DNA from: Acidobacteriota bacterium
GTDB taxonomy: Bacteria; Acidobacteriota; Blastocatellia; Pyrinomonadales; Pyrinomonadaceae
Direction: 5' to 3'
DNA length: 12,904 bases
Assembly: GCA_024640445.1 (NCBI GenBank)
Contig: JAHEEZ010000089.1
Span: 1-12,904, forward strand
Shown: piece by piece, positions 1-6,800 of the stretch
Layout: each line of letters starts with the position of its first letter
Numbering within the stretch: the first letter of the stretch is position 1
Translations under genes and position numbers: made by a program
Notes under the pieces: model-generated
What the model saw: the letters and a program-made list of their open reading frames with translations, nothing else
Database searches by the model: none
What the model was told of the DNA's origin: nothing

Positions 1-77
1 AGATCGCCGACCACACAATGGCAAAGATCGCCGAGCTCGCGGAAAAAGATCGGGAGTGGATGAGGTCACAGCAATGA
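1..77 (+). CDS. C-terminal end of an unidentified protein (partial)
   Basis: In the frame starting at base 3 the window opens inside a reading frame that runs 24 codons to a TGA at 75-77. The peptide is mostly helical and charged (contains AKIAELAEKDREW), which looks like a genuine protein tail; the other two forward frames give arginine- and serine-rich nonsense. The gene begins outside the window, so its product cannot be identified. It ends immediately before the heptamer repeats, so the repeats sit just downstream of this gene's stop. Confidence 0.4.
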   Translation, partial: IADHTMAKIAELAEKDREWMRSQQ

Positions 78-98
78 GTGACGGGTGATGGGTGATAA
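78..98. repeat. Three-unit heptanucleotide tandem repeat (GTGAYRR)
   Basis: Three contiguous 7-base units, GTGACGG, GTGATGG and GTGATAA, start two bases beyond the upstream stop codon's first base. The array is non-coding and lies 9 bp before a second, unrelated heptamer array. Confidence 0.6.
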
Positions 99-107
99 GC
101 AGTATGG

Positions 108-170
108 TCTTCTGTTTTCTGTTTTCTGTCTTCTGTCTTCTGTCTCCTGTCTTCTGTCTCCTGTCTTTTC
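108..170. repeat. Eight-unit heptanucleotide tandem repeat (TCTTCTG)
   Basis: Eight consecutive 7-base units lie at 108-163, each TCTTCTG, TTTTCTG or TCTCCTG, followed by a degenerate ninth unit to 170. The plus strand is pyrimidine-rich with one G per unit. The tract lies between the end of the upstream gene and the lipid kinase. I see no gene in it. Heptameric short tandem repeats of this style are known from intergenic DNA of some bacteria such as filamentous cyanobacteria; its role here is unknown. Confidence 0.8.
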
Positions 171-215
171 TTTGACTTAGGATTAAAAAAAGGTTACACA
201 CGATAAACCGATCTT

Positions 216-299
216 ATGAATGTTCAAAAGTCCGGCCTCTTCGTAATAATGCTATTTTCCGCGGTTCTTCTTTTGAGGTGTCCGAGTGTCGGCGAATGA
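216..299 (+). CDS. Possible 27-aa hydrophobic small protein, overlapping the lipid kinase start
   Basis: ATG at 216 opens a 27-codon frame ending in TGA at 297-299. The peptide has a short polar start (MNVQKSG), one strongly hydrophobic stretch (residues 8-20), and then LLLRC, which resembles a weak lipobox or a single membrane span. Its stop overlaps the ATG at 296 of the lipid kinase as ATGA, a classic translational-coupling arrangement. Against it: there is no clear Shine-Dalgarno sequence and the frame is very short. A TTGACT hexamer at 172-177 with a weak TACACA at 195-200 (17-bp spacing) could be a promoter. It may be a coupled leader peptide, a small membrane protein, or chance. Confidence 0.25.
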   Translation: MNVQKSGLFVIMLFSAVLLLRCPSVGE

Positions 300-1339
300 T
301 CGCATTGAAGGCTTCTCCACCGCCAAAGAGATCACTCAAATTGCCAAGCGAAACAAACAACTTTTCTCAAGATGAAGCGGGAGGAGGACTTCCGCTCATT
401 ATAGTGAACCCGAAGTCCGCGGGCGGTTCGACCCAGACCAGATGGTCAGAGATCGCTTCGGACTTGCGGTCCCACTTCGGGCCATTCAGCGTCGCGCTTA
501 CGAAGGGTCCCGGTGACGGACGCGAGATCGCGAAACGGTTTATCGCGTCTGGCAGGCGCTATATCATAGCCTGCGGAGGGGACGGGACCATCAATGAGGT
601 TGCCAACGGGATACTCGAGTCGGGCGAGGATGTGACGCTCGGCATAATGCCCGCCGGGACCGGCGGGGATTTTCGCCGCAGCATCGGAATGTCTTCTACG
701 CCCAGGGAGGCCGCAAAGCAGCTCAAGGAAGGGCTTACGAAGTTGATCGATGTCGGAAAGGTGTCTTTCACGGCGCCAGACGGATCTCCCGCGGAGAGAT
801 ATTTCCTGAACGTGTCATCATTTGGCCTGAGCGCCTCGATCAACGACCGGGTGAAGAAAAAGGGCGGATTCGCATGGATACCAAGCGAGACCGTTCGCGG
901 AAAAACAAAGTTCGCGCTATCCACTCTTCAGGAGGTTTTCGACCCCGAATTCAAGCTTGTAAACGTCTCTATCGACGGGAACGCTGAATCGAGCCTTGCC
1001 ACGCTTAATTTCTGCGTCTGCAATGCGCGGTATTTCGGTGGTGGAATGCGGATCGCGCCTGACGCACTGATTGATGATGGCTCCCTGGATCTTGTTAACA
1101 TAGGTGACCTGACAACGTTGAGGATCCTGCTGAACGGTTACAAACTCTACAGCGGCTCGCATATCGATCTTCCCGAGGTCCGAAGCACACTGGTCCAGCG
1201 GATAGAGGTTTCGCCCGTCAACGCAGAAGAGGTGATCGAGATAGAAACGGACGGCGAGATCCCTGGAAGGCTGCCCGCAGTCTTCCAGATCATTCCAAAA
1301 GCTCTGCGGCTTAGGGTTCCTGCTGAGAAAGGCCGCTGA
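296..1339 (+). CDS. Diacylglycerol kinase family lipid kinase (DagK/YegS-like)
   Basis: The product is a cytosolic or membrane-associated lipid kinase expected to phosphorylate diacylglycerol or a related lipid with ATP. Counting from the alternative GTG at 278 (353 aa), the N-terminal sugar-kinase-like fold starts near residue 39 with VNPKSAGG (43-50). The nucleotide motif GGDGTINEV is at 100-108 and GTGGDF at 127-132, where many homologues have GTxNDF. The C-terminal beta-sandwich has GGGMRIAPDALIDDGSLDL (254-272) and ETDGE (323-327). Length fits the family. I favour ATG 296 (347 aa) because of its ATGA overlap with the small upstream frame, but GTG 278 is possible and neither has a convincing ribosome site. 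The fusion acyltransferase gene follows after 29 bp, probably in the same operon. Soluble YegS-type and sphingoid-base kinases share these motifs, so the lipid substrate is not fixed. Confidence 0.9.
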   Translation: MIALKASPPPKRSLKLPSETNNFSQDEAGGGLPLIIVNPKSAGGSTQTRWSEIASDLRSHFGPFSVALTKGPGDGREIAKRFIASGRRYIIACGGDGTINEVANGILESGEDVTLGIMPAGTGGDFRRSIGMSSTPREAAKQLKEGLTKLIDVGKVSFTAPDGSPAERYFLNVSSFGLSASINDRVKKKGGFAWIPSETVRGKTKFALSTLQEVFDPEFKLVNVSIDGNAESSLATLNFCVCNARYFGGGMRIAPDALIDDGSLDLVNIGDLTTLRILLNGYKLYSGSHIDLPEVRSTLVQRIEVSPVNAEEVIEIETDGEIPGRLPAVFQIIPKALRLRVPAEKGR

Positions 1340-1368
1340 TCCTAACCCATCTTCCAACAAAGCTTCTG

Positions 1369-4089
1369 ATGACAAAGACCTTCTGCCAACGACTGATCGA
1401 CTCCTGCGAAAAACATTCGCGCAGGACCGCAATGTGCGTTGTTGGCGTCCCCGAAGAAACCTATACATACGACAGGATGCTAGCTGAGATACGCGCTGTG
1501 TCCACTCGCTTGAAAACCGAGGGCATTGGAAAAGGCGATAGGGTTGCGGTGTTTGGTGAAAATCACCCTTGCTGGGCCGTGGCGTACCTTGCGGTGCTTT
1601 ACGCCGAAGCGGTTTGCGTACCGATCGATCCGCACGGCGAGATCGAAACCGTCTCTAATTTCATTGAGGATTCCGAGGCAAAAGCGGTCTTTATTTCGCC
1701 GAATTTATGTGACCGGGTCGCTGAGATCGAAGAGCGGCTTGGACGAAAATTGAAGACCATAGCATGGAGATGCGGGAAATTTGAAGGAGTCGAAAGCTTC
1801 GAGGACTGGGCCTCGAAATCGGAACGCGGCGCACCACTTGCGCCCGCTACAGTCGATACCGACAACGCACTCTTGATCTACACATCCGGTACAACCGGCA
1901 AACCAAAGGGCGTGCTACTCACTCACGGCAACATATGTGCGGAATTGGACGCCATCGACAATATTCTCGAAATCTCGGAAGAAGAGAGGATCCTCAGCCT
2001 ACTGCCCCTGTTCCACGCCTACCTCCAGATCGCGGCACTCTGGATAGCATCGACAAAAGGCTGTGAAGTCTTTTACCTAAAAGAACTTACCCCTGACGAG
2101 CTTTCCAAGGCGATGATGGAAAGCCGCATGACGATCTTCGCGAGCGTCCCGAGGCTCTGGTATCTCTTCCACAAACGGATATTCGATGAGGTAAGAAAAC
2201 AGAACCGTGTCTTTCGGGTTCTTTTCAGGTTCCTACTTCGGACAAACGGTTTCCTGAGAGACCTGATCGGCATCAATGCCGGCAAAGTGTTCTTTGGAAA
2301 GGTACACCGGTCGTTCGGCGGCAGTTTGCGGCTTGCGATATCAGCCGGATCAAGATTCGACGAAGATGTCGCAATTGACTTTCACCGCATCGGGTTCACG
2401 ATCCTTCAGGGTTACGGACTCACTGAAACGAGCGGAGCGGCAACCGCGACCCATATTAACGACAACCGCGTCGGCTCGGTCGGCAAGCCGGTACTTCGCG
2501 CGGAGGTAAAGATCGGCGATTCGGACGAAAAGGGAGAGGGAGAGGTTTTGATTCGAGGCCCGATGGTCTTTGGCGGCTACTACCGAAACCCGGAAGCCAC
2601 AAAGGAATCGTTCACAGAGGATGGATGGTTCCGGAGCGGAGACCTGGGAAGGTTCGACCATCACGGTCACCTCTATATAACCGGCCGCGCGAAAGACGTG
2701 ATCGTACTTCCTTCCGGCAAGAACGTCCATCCGGAAGACCTGGAGGTCCACTATCTAAAATCGCCGCTGGTCGCTGAGCTCTGCGTCGTCGGAGTTGAAG
2801 ACAGGAAGGATGAGCATAAGGGCGCGGAAAAGCTTGCCGCCGTTGCCGTTCCTGATTTCGAATATCTAAAACAGCACAAGATCGCGAACGCGAGAGAAGC
2901 CATACGATTCTCACTCGACGACCTGGGCCGGGAACTTCCCGAATATCAGAGGGTGCGCGATTACGTCGTGAGAAGCGAGCCGCTGCCGCGTACCGCGACG
3001 AACAAGATAAAGCGATTTGAACTGAGGGCGGAGATAAATCGAAACGGATCAGGTTCGACTGAAACCGAGACGATGCGGGAATGGACTTTTTCGGCGGATG
3101 ATGAATCGCTGGCATCGACGTCCGCGGCCCAGCATCTCGCCGAAGCGGTCAGCCAACAAAATCCGGAAGCAGGCAGGCTCCATCCGAAGATGAATCTGGA
3201 GATCGATCTGCGTCTGGATTCGCTCGCGAGAGCGGAGATCTTCGCTAGGCTGGAAGAGGCATTCGGCTTCGAATTCGCAGGGGATGATGTAGCGAAAGCA
3301 TTGACCGTAGGAGATGTGGTTTCGCTTGTTGCGGCCTCTTCAGCCGGTTCTTACAATGCTTCGAACGGGTCGGACCTGAACTGGAACCGGATCGTACACG
3401 ATGAGCAGGCGCCGCTTCCGGAGGCCGAGGCGATCCTGAAGGACGGGGCACTTTTCGCAGGTTTCACGTTTTTGGTACTTAAGGCTTTCCATCTGTTCTG
3501 CCGGGTCTTTCTGAGAATGAAGGTAACGGGTGCTTCAAAACTTAAAGAGATCGATGGACCATTCCTGATCTGCCCGAACCACCAAAGTTATCTGGATCCA
3601 TTCGTTGTTTGTTCTAATTATCCTTATTCCGTATTGAAACGGATCTTCCACGTGGGGGCGAGCGAGTATTTTCAGGGAGCGGTTATGGGCAGGCTTGCGG
3701 GACTACTGAACGTAGTGCCGATCGATCCTGATACCCAGCTTCTAAAGGCGATGAGAGCAGGCGCAGCGGGCCTCAGACGCGGAAGGATCCTTAATATCTA
3801 TCCTGAAGGCGAGCGAGCGTTCGACGGCGACCTCCACCCGTTCAAGAACGGAGCTGCGATCCTTTCCACTGAACTGCAGCTCCCGATCGTTCCTGTGGCG
3901 ATCGACGGCCTGCACAAAGTGTGGGCCCGCCGGTCGAACAAGATCAGGTTCGCGCCGATCAAGGTTCGGTTCGGCGACCCGATCCTTCCCGAAAGAGCGG
4001 AGAACAGGGATTCGGCGACCTACTCTGCGCTAACCGGTGCTTTGAAACTTTCGATCGCGGAGATGCTCAAAGAAATGCGGGCGGAATGA
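1369..4089 (+). CDS. Three-domain fusion: acyl-CoA/ACP synthetase, acyl carrier domain, PlsC-like acyltransferase
   Basis: This 906-aa protein joins three steps of glycerolipid acylation. Residues 1 to about 555 are an AMP-forming fatty-acyl ligase: P-loop TSGTTGKPKG (172-181), GYGLTET (348-354), SGDLG (423-427), GRAKDV (439-444) and the C-terminal catalytic-lysine segment PRTATNKIKR with K546. Residues about 580-657 look like a phosphopantetheine carrier domain, with LDSL and attachment Ser618. Residues about 690-905 are a PlsC/LPLAT-type acyltransferase with NHQSYLD (His738-X4-Asp743) and EGER (813-816). E. coli Aas combines similar enzymes but in the opposite order and without a carrier. 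By inference the enzyme activates a free fatty acid, loads it on its own carrier and transfers it to a lysolipid or glycerol-phosphate acceptor. No strong transmembrane span is obvious, though the hydrophobic stretch just before the acyltransferase (about 697-715) could contact the membrane. The acceptor and chain length cannot be read from sequence. Confidence 0.9.
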   Translation: MTKTFCQRLIDSCEKHSRRTAMCVVGVPEETYTYDRMLAEIRAVSTRLKTEGIGKGDRVAVFGENHPCWAVAYLAVLYAEAVCVPIDPHGEIETVSNFIEDSEAKAVFISPNLCDRVAEIEERLGRKLKTIAWRCGKFEGVESFEDWASKSERGAPLAPATVDTDNALLIYTSGTTGKPKGVLLTHGNICAELDAIDNILEISEEERILSLLPLFHAYLQIAALWIASTKGCEVFYLKELTPDELSKAMMESRMTIFASVPRLWYLFHKRIFDEVRKQNRVFRVLFRFLLRTNGFLRDLIGINAGKVFFGKVHRSFGGSLRLAISAGSRFDEDVAIDFHRIGFTILQGYGLTETSGAATATHINDNRVGSVGKPVLRAEVKIGDSDEKGEGEVLIRGPMVFGGYYRNPEATKESFTEDGWFRSGDLGRFDHHGHLYITGRAKDVIVLPSGKNVHPEDLEVHYLKSPLVAELCVVGVEDRKDEHKGAEKLAAVAVPDFEYLKQHKIANAREAIRFSLDDLGRELPEYQRVRDYVVRSEPLPRTATNKIKRFELRAEINRNGSGSTETETMREWTFSADDESLASTSAAQHLAEAVSQQNPEAGRLHPKMNLEIDLRLDSLARAEIFARLEEAFGFEFAGDDVAKALTVGDVVSLVAASSAGSYNASNGSDLNWNRIVHDEQAPLPEAEAILKDGALFAGFTFLVLKAFHLFCRVFLRMKVTGASKLKEIDGPFLICPNHQSYLDPFVVCSNYPYSVLKRIFHVGASEYFQGAVMGRLAGLLNVVPIDPDTQLLKAMRAGAAGLRRGRILNIYPEGERAFDGDLHPFKNGAAILSTELQLPIVPVAIDGLHKVWARRSNKIRFAPIKVRFGDPILPERAENRDSATYSALTGALKLSIAEMLKEMRAE

Positions 4090-4158
4090 CGCTTTAGATA
4101 ACGACGCCTCTTTCTGATAGAGTTCTCGTTACACTTTTTAAGGGAGACGATAAAAGAT

Positions 4159-4518
4159 ATGCCTTCTGTTTCGATCTGGATCGGCAGGATCCTTCTGATC
4201 ATCGGTATCGCCGGTTATGCGTACGGATTCTTCAACGGAAATGCGAGCATCACGGCGATGATACCGGCTTTCTTCGGGATCGTGCTGACCGTGCTCGGCC
4301 ATGTTGCCGTCGCAAAGGAAACGCTTTCAAAACATCTCATGCACGCAGCGGTGTTGGTAGCGCTTCTCGGCTTTTTGCTTCCCGCCGGCCGGGTGATCTC
4401 CAAGATCAAAGAGGTGACCCTCAGTGCCGCAATTGTTTCCCAGATCTCGATGGCAGTGGTCTGCCTGATATTCGTAGTTCTCGCGGTCCGTTCTTTCGTA
4501 AATGCGAGAAAAGCCTGA
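4159..4518 (+). CDS. Four-helix membrane protein of unknown function
   Basis: The 119-aa product is almost entirely membrane: predicted spans at about residues 6-24, 31-52, 60-79 and 89-111, separated by very short loops with a few lysines and histidines. AAGGGAG at 4140-4146 lies 12 bases before the ATG, a slightly long but plausible ribosome site that supports this start. It follows the fusion acyltransferase by 69 bp on the same strand and ends 5 bp from the convergent sensor kinase gene. I recognise no family or catalytic motif. Proximity to lipid genes is suggestive only. Confidence 0.75.
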   Translation: MPSVSIWIGRILLIIGIAGYAYGFFNGNASITAMIPAFFGIVLTVLGHVAVAKETLSKHLMHAAVLVALLGFLLPAGRVISKIKEVTLSAAIVSQISMAVVCLIFVVLAVRSFVNARKA

Positions 4519-4523
4519 TCGCG

Positions 4524-5924
4524 TCACACAATCACGGCCGGAAGTGCGATGGTAACGCGCAGACCTGTTCCGGTGTTTTCCGCAAAGATGCTGCCTTTAT
4601 GATTGCTGACCGCGCGCTCCGCGATCGCGAGTCCGAGCCCGGTCCCCCCGCTCTTTCGGTCCCTGGCTTCTTCGATCCTGTAGAAGGGCTTGAATAGCTT
4701 TTCAAGATCGTCTTCCGGCACGCCCGGACCGTGGTCCTCGATCCTGATCGAAGCGTCAGTTCCTTCGCGTTTCAGAGACACAATTACATCAGTCCCTTCC
4801 GCTGTGTAATTCACCGCGTTACGAAGCACATTATCAACTGCCCTGCGGATCAACTGCTCATTTCCTTCGATCTTCACTTCATCAAGGCCTTGAATATTTA
4901 CCGAGCGGCCCTTTGCTGCGGCCTCGAATTCGGCGTCAGCGGAGAGAGATTCTATAAGCCTCTTCAGGTTGATCTCTCCCCTTTCAAATTCGCCCGAACC
5001 AGTCTCAAGTTTTGAAAGCGTAAGTATTTGCGAGATCTGCTCATTCAGACGGTCCGATTCTGAATCTATCCGATTCAGGAGCGGAGTTGCTTCTTCAGAA
5101 GTTTTTGAACGAACCAGTTCAAGCGCGACCTTCATCCGGGCGAGAGGTGATCTTAGTTCGTGCGAAATGTCGCGGGTCAGCCGCTTTTCTGAGTTGATGA
5201 GCGATTCGATGCGTTCCGCCATCTCATCGAAATCGGACGCAAGTAATGAAAGATCGTCCCGTCGGTTCCTGATCTTTGGCGACACACGTACAGACAGATC
5301 TCCTCCGGACAACTGCCTTGTCGCAATGCGAAGCTTGCGGATAGGCGAAGACAGGTACGAAGCGAGCGCGTAACACACCAGCCCGGCCGTCAGTACGACC
5401 GCGAGGATCTGCAGCAAAAGCCTGTTGGTCAGAAAAGGAGGAGCCTGAAATCGCTTCACCTCGATCACGTAAAGCAGCTTATTTCCGTTCGAGAGCTCAA
5501 CACGCATCGCCGAAAACACCTTGTCAGTTTCCCTAAGGAACTCGGGCTCGTCACTCTTGAGCGCCCGTTCGAAAAGGTCACCCGTTCCGACAAGATCCAG
5601 ATTGCCGGCGACCCTCTTCTTCTGCTCGTCGAACATCGCGACTGCATTGATCCGTTGACGGCTATTCAGTCTTTCAAGGTAGATCTCCAGGCCTTTGCTT
5701 CCCTCGTTCTCATAGATCTGGATCGCCGTCTGCGAATTCACGTTCATCGCTTCACCGACAAACGTCTGCCATTGCCGCGCGAGCGGTTCGGACTGAGTGG
5801 ACCAGTTGACCAGAAGCACGGCTCCGACGATCAGCGCCATCGCGAGCCAGAACCAAAGGAAGATCTTCAAAAACAAACTCATATCGTAAACAGTACCGTC
5901 GGGTCCCGCTCCAGGGTCCGACAT
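4524..5924 (-). CDS. cpxA: CpxA-like sensor histidine kinase
   Basis: This inner-membrane two-component kinase should phosphorylate the adjacent regulator. Counting from the ATG at 5924 (466 aa): first membrane span about 17-39, a periplasmic sensor segment about 40-165, second span about 168-190, HAMP domain about 190-243, and a HisKA dimerisation domain with RDISHELRSPLAR, the phospho-accepting His255. The HATPase domain has N-box residues near N365-N369, DHGPGVP (397-403), FKPF (411-414) and GGTGLGL (426-432). All catalytic boxes are intact. The H-box closely resembles that of E. coli CpxA. The ATG at 5924 directly abuts the regulator's TAA. An internal ATG at 5882 would give a more typical N-terminus (MSLFLKIFLWF) and may be the true start; neither has a clear ribosome site. 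Its DNA frame is co-directional with, and presumably cotranscribed after, the regulator. Confidence 0.93.
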   Translation of the reverse strand: MSDPGAGPDGTVYDMSLFLKIFLWFWLAMALIVGAVLLVNWSTQSEPLARQWQTFVGEAMNVNSQTAIQIYENEGSKGLEIYLERLNSRQRINAVAMFDEQKKRVAGNLDLVGTGDLFERALKSDEPEFLRETDKVFSAMRVELSNGNKLLYVIEVKRFQAPPFLTNRLLLQILAVVLTAGLVCYALASYLSSPIRKLRIATRQLSGGDLSVRVSPKIRNRRDDLSLLASDFDEMAERIESLINSEKRLTRDISHELRSPLARMKVALELVRSKTSEEATPLLNRIDSESDRLNEQISQILTLSKLETGSGEFERGEINLKRLIESLSADAEFEAAAKGRSVNIQGLDEVKIEGNEQLIRRAVDNVLRNAVNYTAEGTDVIVSLKREGTDASIRIEDHGPGVPEDDLEKLFKPFYRIEEARDRKSGGTGLGLAIAERAVSNHKGSIFAENTGTGLRVTIALPAVIV

Positions 5925-6623
5925 TTAGTCAGTGTCAATGGTGTAAATGTAGCCGACCGAACGGATCGTCTTGATCCTGTCCTTACCGGACTTGTGCTTC
6001 GAGAGTTTCTTACGGATGTTGCTGATGTGCATATCCAGGCTCCTGTCGAACGGAGAAAGGTCCCTTTCCAGCACCGTTCTGCTAAGGTCTTCCTTCTTGA
6101 CGACCTTGCCCGCATTCCTGAGTAATTCCGCAAGCAGATCGTATTCAACAGCGGTAAGCGTCAATATCTTTCCAGCGAATTTCGCGGACCTTGCGGCCGT
6201 CGACATTTCGAGTTCACCGACCGTCAATTTCTCTGGTAATGTGGCGTCTGCCTCGCGCGCGTTCTCGACCCTTCTCAGAACCGCCCTCAGCCGGGCAACA
6301 AGTTCCCTGGGATTAAAGGGTTTCGGCAGATAATCGTCAGCACCTATTTCAAGACCGACGATCCTCTCCATATCCTCTCCCCTTGCCGTGAGCATTACCA
6401 CAGGAATCTTTGAACTCTTTCGAAGCTCCCGGAGCACGTCAAAGCCATTTAGCCCAGGAAGCATCACATCGAGAATGACAAGGTCGTGGCGTTCCTGAAG
6501 CGCGGCTGCAAGTCCGGACGTTCCGTCATTTACGGAATCCACCTGAAATCCCTCGACCGTCAGGTATTCCGAAACAAGCTCACACAGTTCTTCGTCATCG
6601 TCGACGATAAGTACCTTCTCCAT
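5925..6623 (-). CDS. cpxR: CpxR-like response regulator (OmpR/PhoB family)
   Basis: This is a DNA-binding response regulator. Counting from the longer start at 6635 (236 aa), the receiver domain has acidic residues D12-D14, phospho-acceptor D56 in LDVMLPGLNG, T83 in MLTARG and K105 in KPF. A winged-helix DNA-binding domain occupies about 135-232. Two stretches track E. coli CpxR unusually closely by memory: IGADDYLPKPFNPRELVAR, and SPFDRSLDMHISNIRKKL in the wing/recognition region. I favour ATG 6623 because it begins MEKVLIVDDD, matching the family N-terminus, and has GGTGA 6 bases upstream; ATG 6635 adds four residues. It is the first gene of the minus-strand pair, with the kinase directly after its stop. 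An exact CpxR-box sequence lies upstream, implying autoregulation. Confidence 0.95.
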   Translation of the reverse strand: MEKVLIVDDDEELCELVSEYLTVEGFQVDSVNDGTSGLAAALQERHDLVILDVMLPGLNGFDVLRELRKSSKIPVVMLTARGEDMERIVGLEIGADDYLPKPFNPRELVARLRAVLRRVENAREADATLPEKLTVGELEMSTAARSAKFAGKILTLTAVEYDLLAELLRNAGKVVKKEDLSRTVLERDLSPFDRSLDMHISNIRKKLSKHKSGKDRIKTIRSVGYIYTIDTD

Positions 6624-6633
6624 AAACTTCACC

Positions 6634-6639
6634 ATTCTA
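6634..6639 (-). promoter_or_regulatory. Candidate -10 element for the cpxR-cpxA operon
   Basis: Read on the minus strand the hexamer is TAGAAT (5 of 6 to TATAAT). It has no -35-like hexamer at the right distance, but the CpxR box is centred about 47 bases upstream of the start site it would predict, a spacing typical of activator-dependent promoters. That start site would lie only a few bases before the ATG at 6623, giving an almost leaderless message, which conflicts with use of the GGTGA ribosome site. This is weak evidence. Confidence 0.25.
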
Positions 6640-6666
6640 GTTCAAAAAAAGCCTGATTTTGCGCGT

Positions 6667-6681
6667 TTTACATTTCTTTAC
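6667..6681 (-). promoter_or_regulatory. CpxR-box-like operator GTAAA-N5-GTAAA
   Basis: On the minus strand the sequence is GTAAAGAAATGTAAA, an exact match to the E. coli CpxR consensus GTAAA(N5)GTAAA. The half-sites repeat directly with a 10-bp period, one helical turn, as expected for tandem OmpR/PhoB-family dimers. The site lies in the intergenic region between the divergent regulator and Spy-like genes, so one site could serve both. That it is bound by this regulator is inference from the protein's similarity to CpxR. Confidence 0.75.
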
Positions 6682-6703
6682 ATTTAATCACGCAAGCCTT
6701 ACG

Positions 6704-6732
6704 TTGTCCTTCGCGGGGTGACCGTCTAAAAA
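6704..6732 (+). promoter_or_regulatory. Candidate promoter of the Spy/CpxP-like gene
   Basis: TTGTCC (6704-6709) and TAAAAA (6727-6732) are separated by 17 bp, each 4 of 6 to the sigma-70 consensus. The CpxR box centre would fall near -65 relative to the predicted start, a plausible activator position. A long leader of about 60 bases ends in a strong ribosome site, AAGGAG at 6787-6792. Confidence 0.35.
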
Positions 6733-6800
6733 GCCGAACGCAACAACGCAGCGTCAATTCAATTTAGGAAATGATCTTTTCTTCTTAAGGAGACGGAAAA

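Noticed and set aside
917..1468. Minus-strand 183-codon frame across the lipid kinase and the ligase start
   Set aside because: It is an antisense shadow of two well-supported genes and its peptide resembles no protein family.
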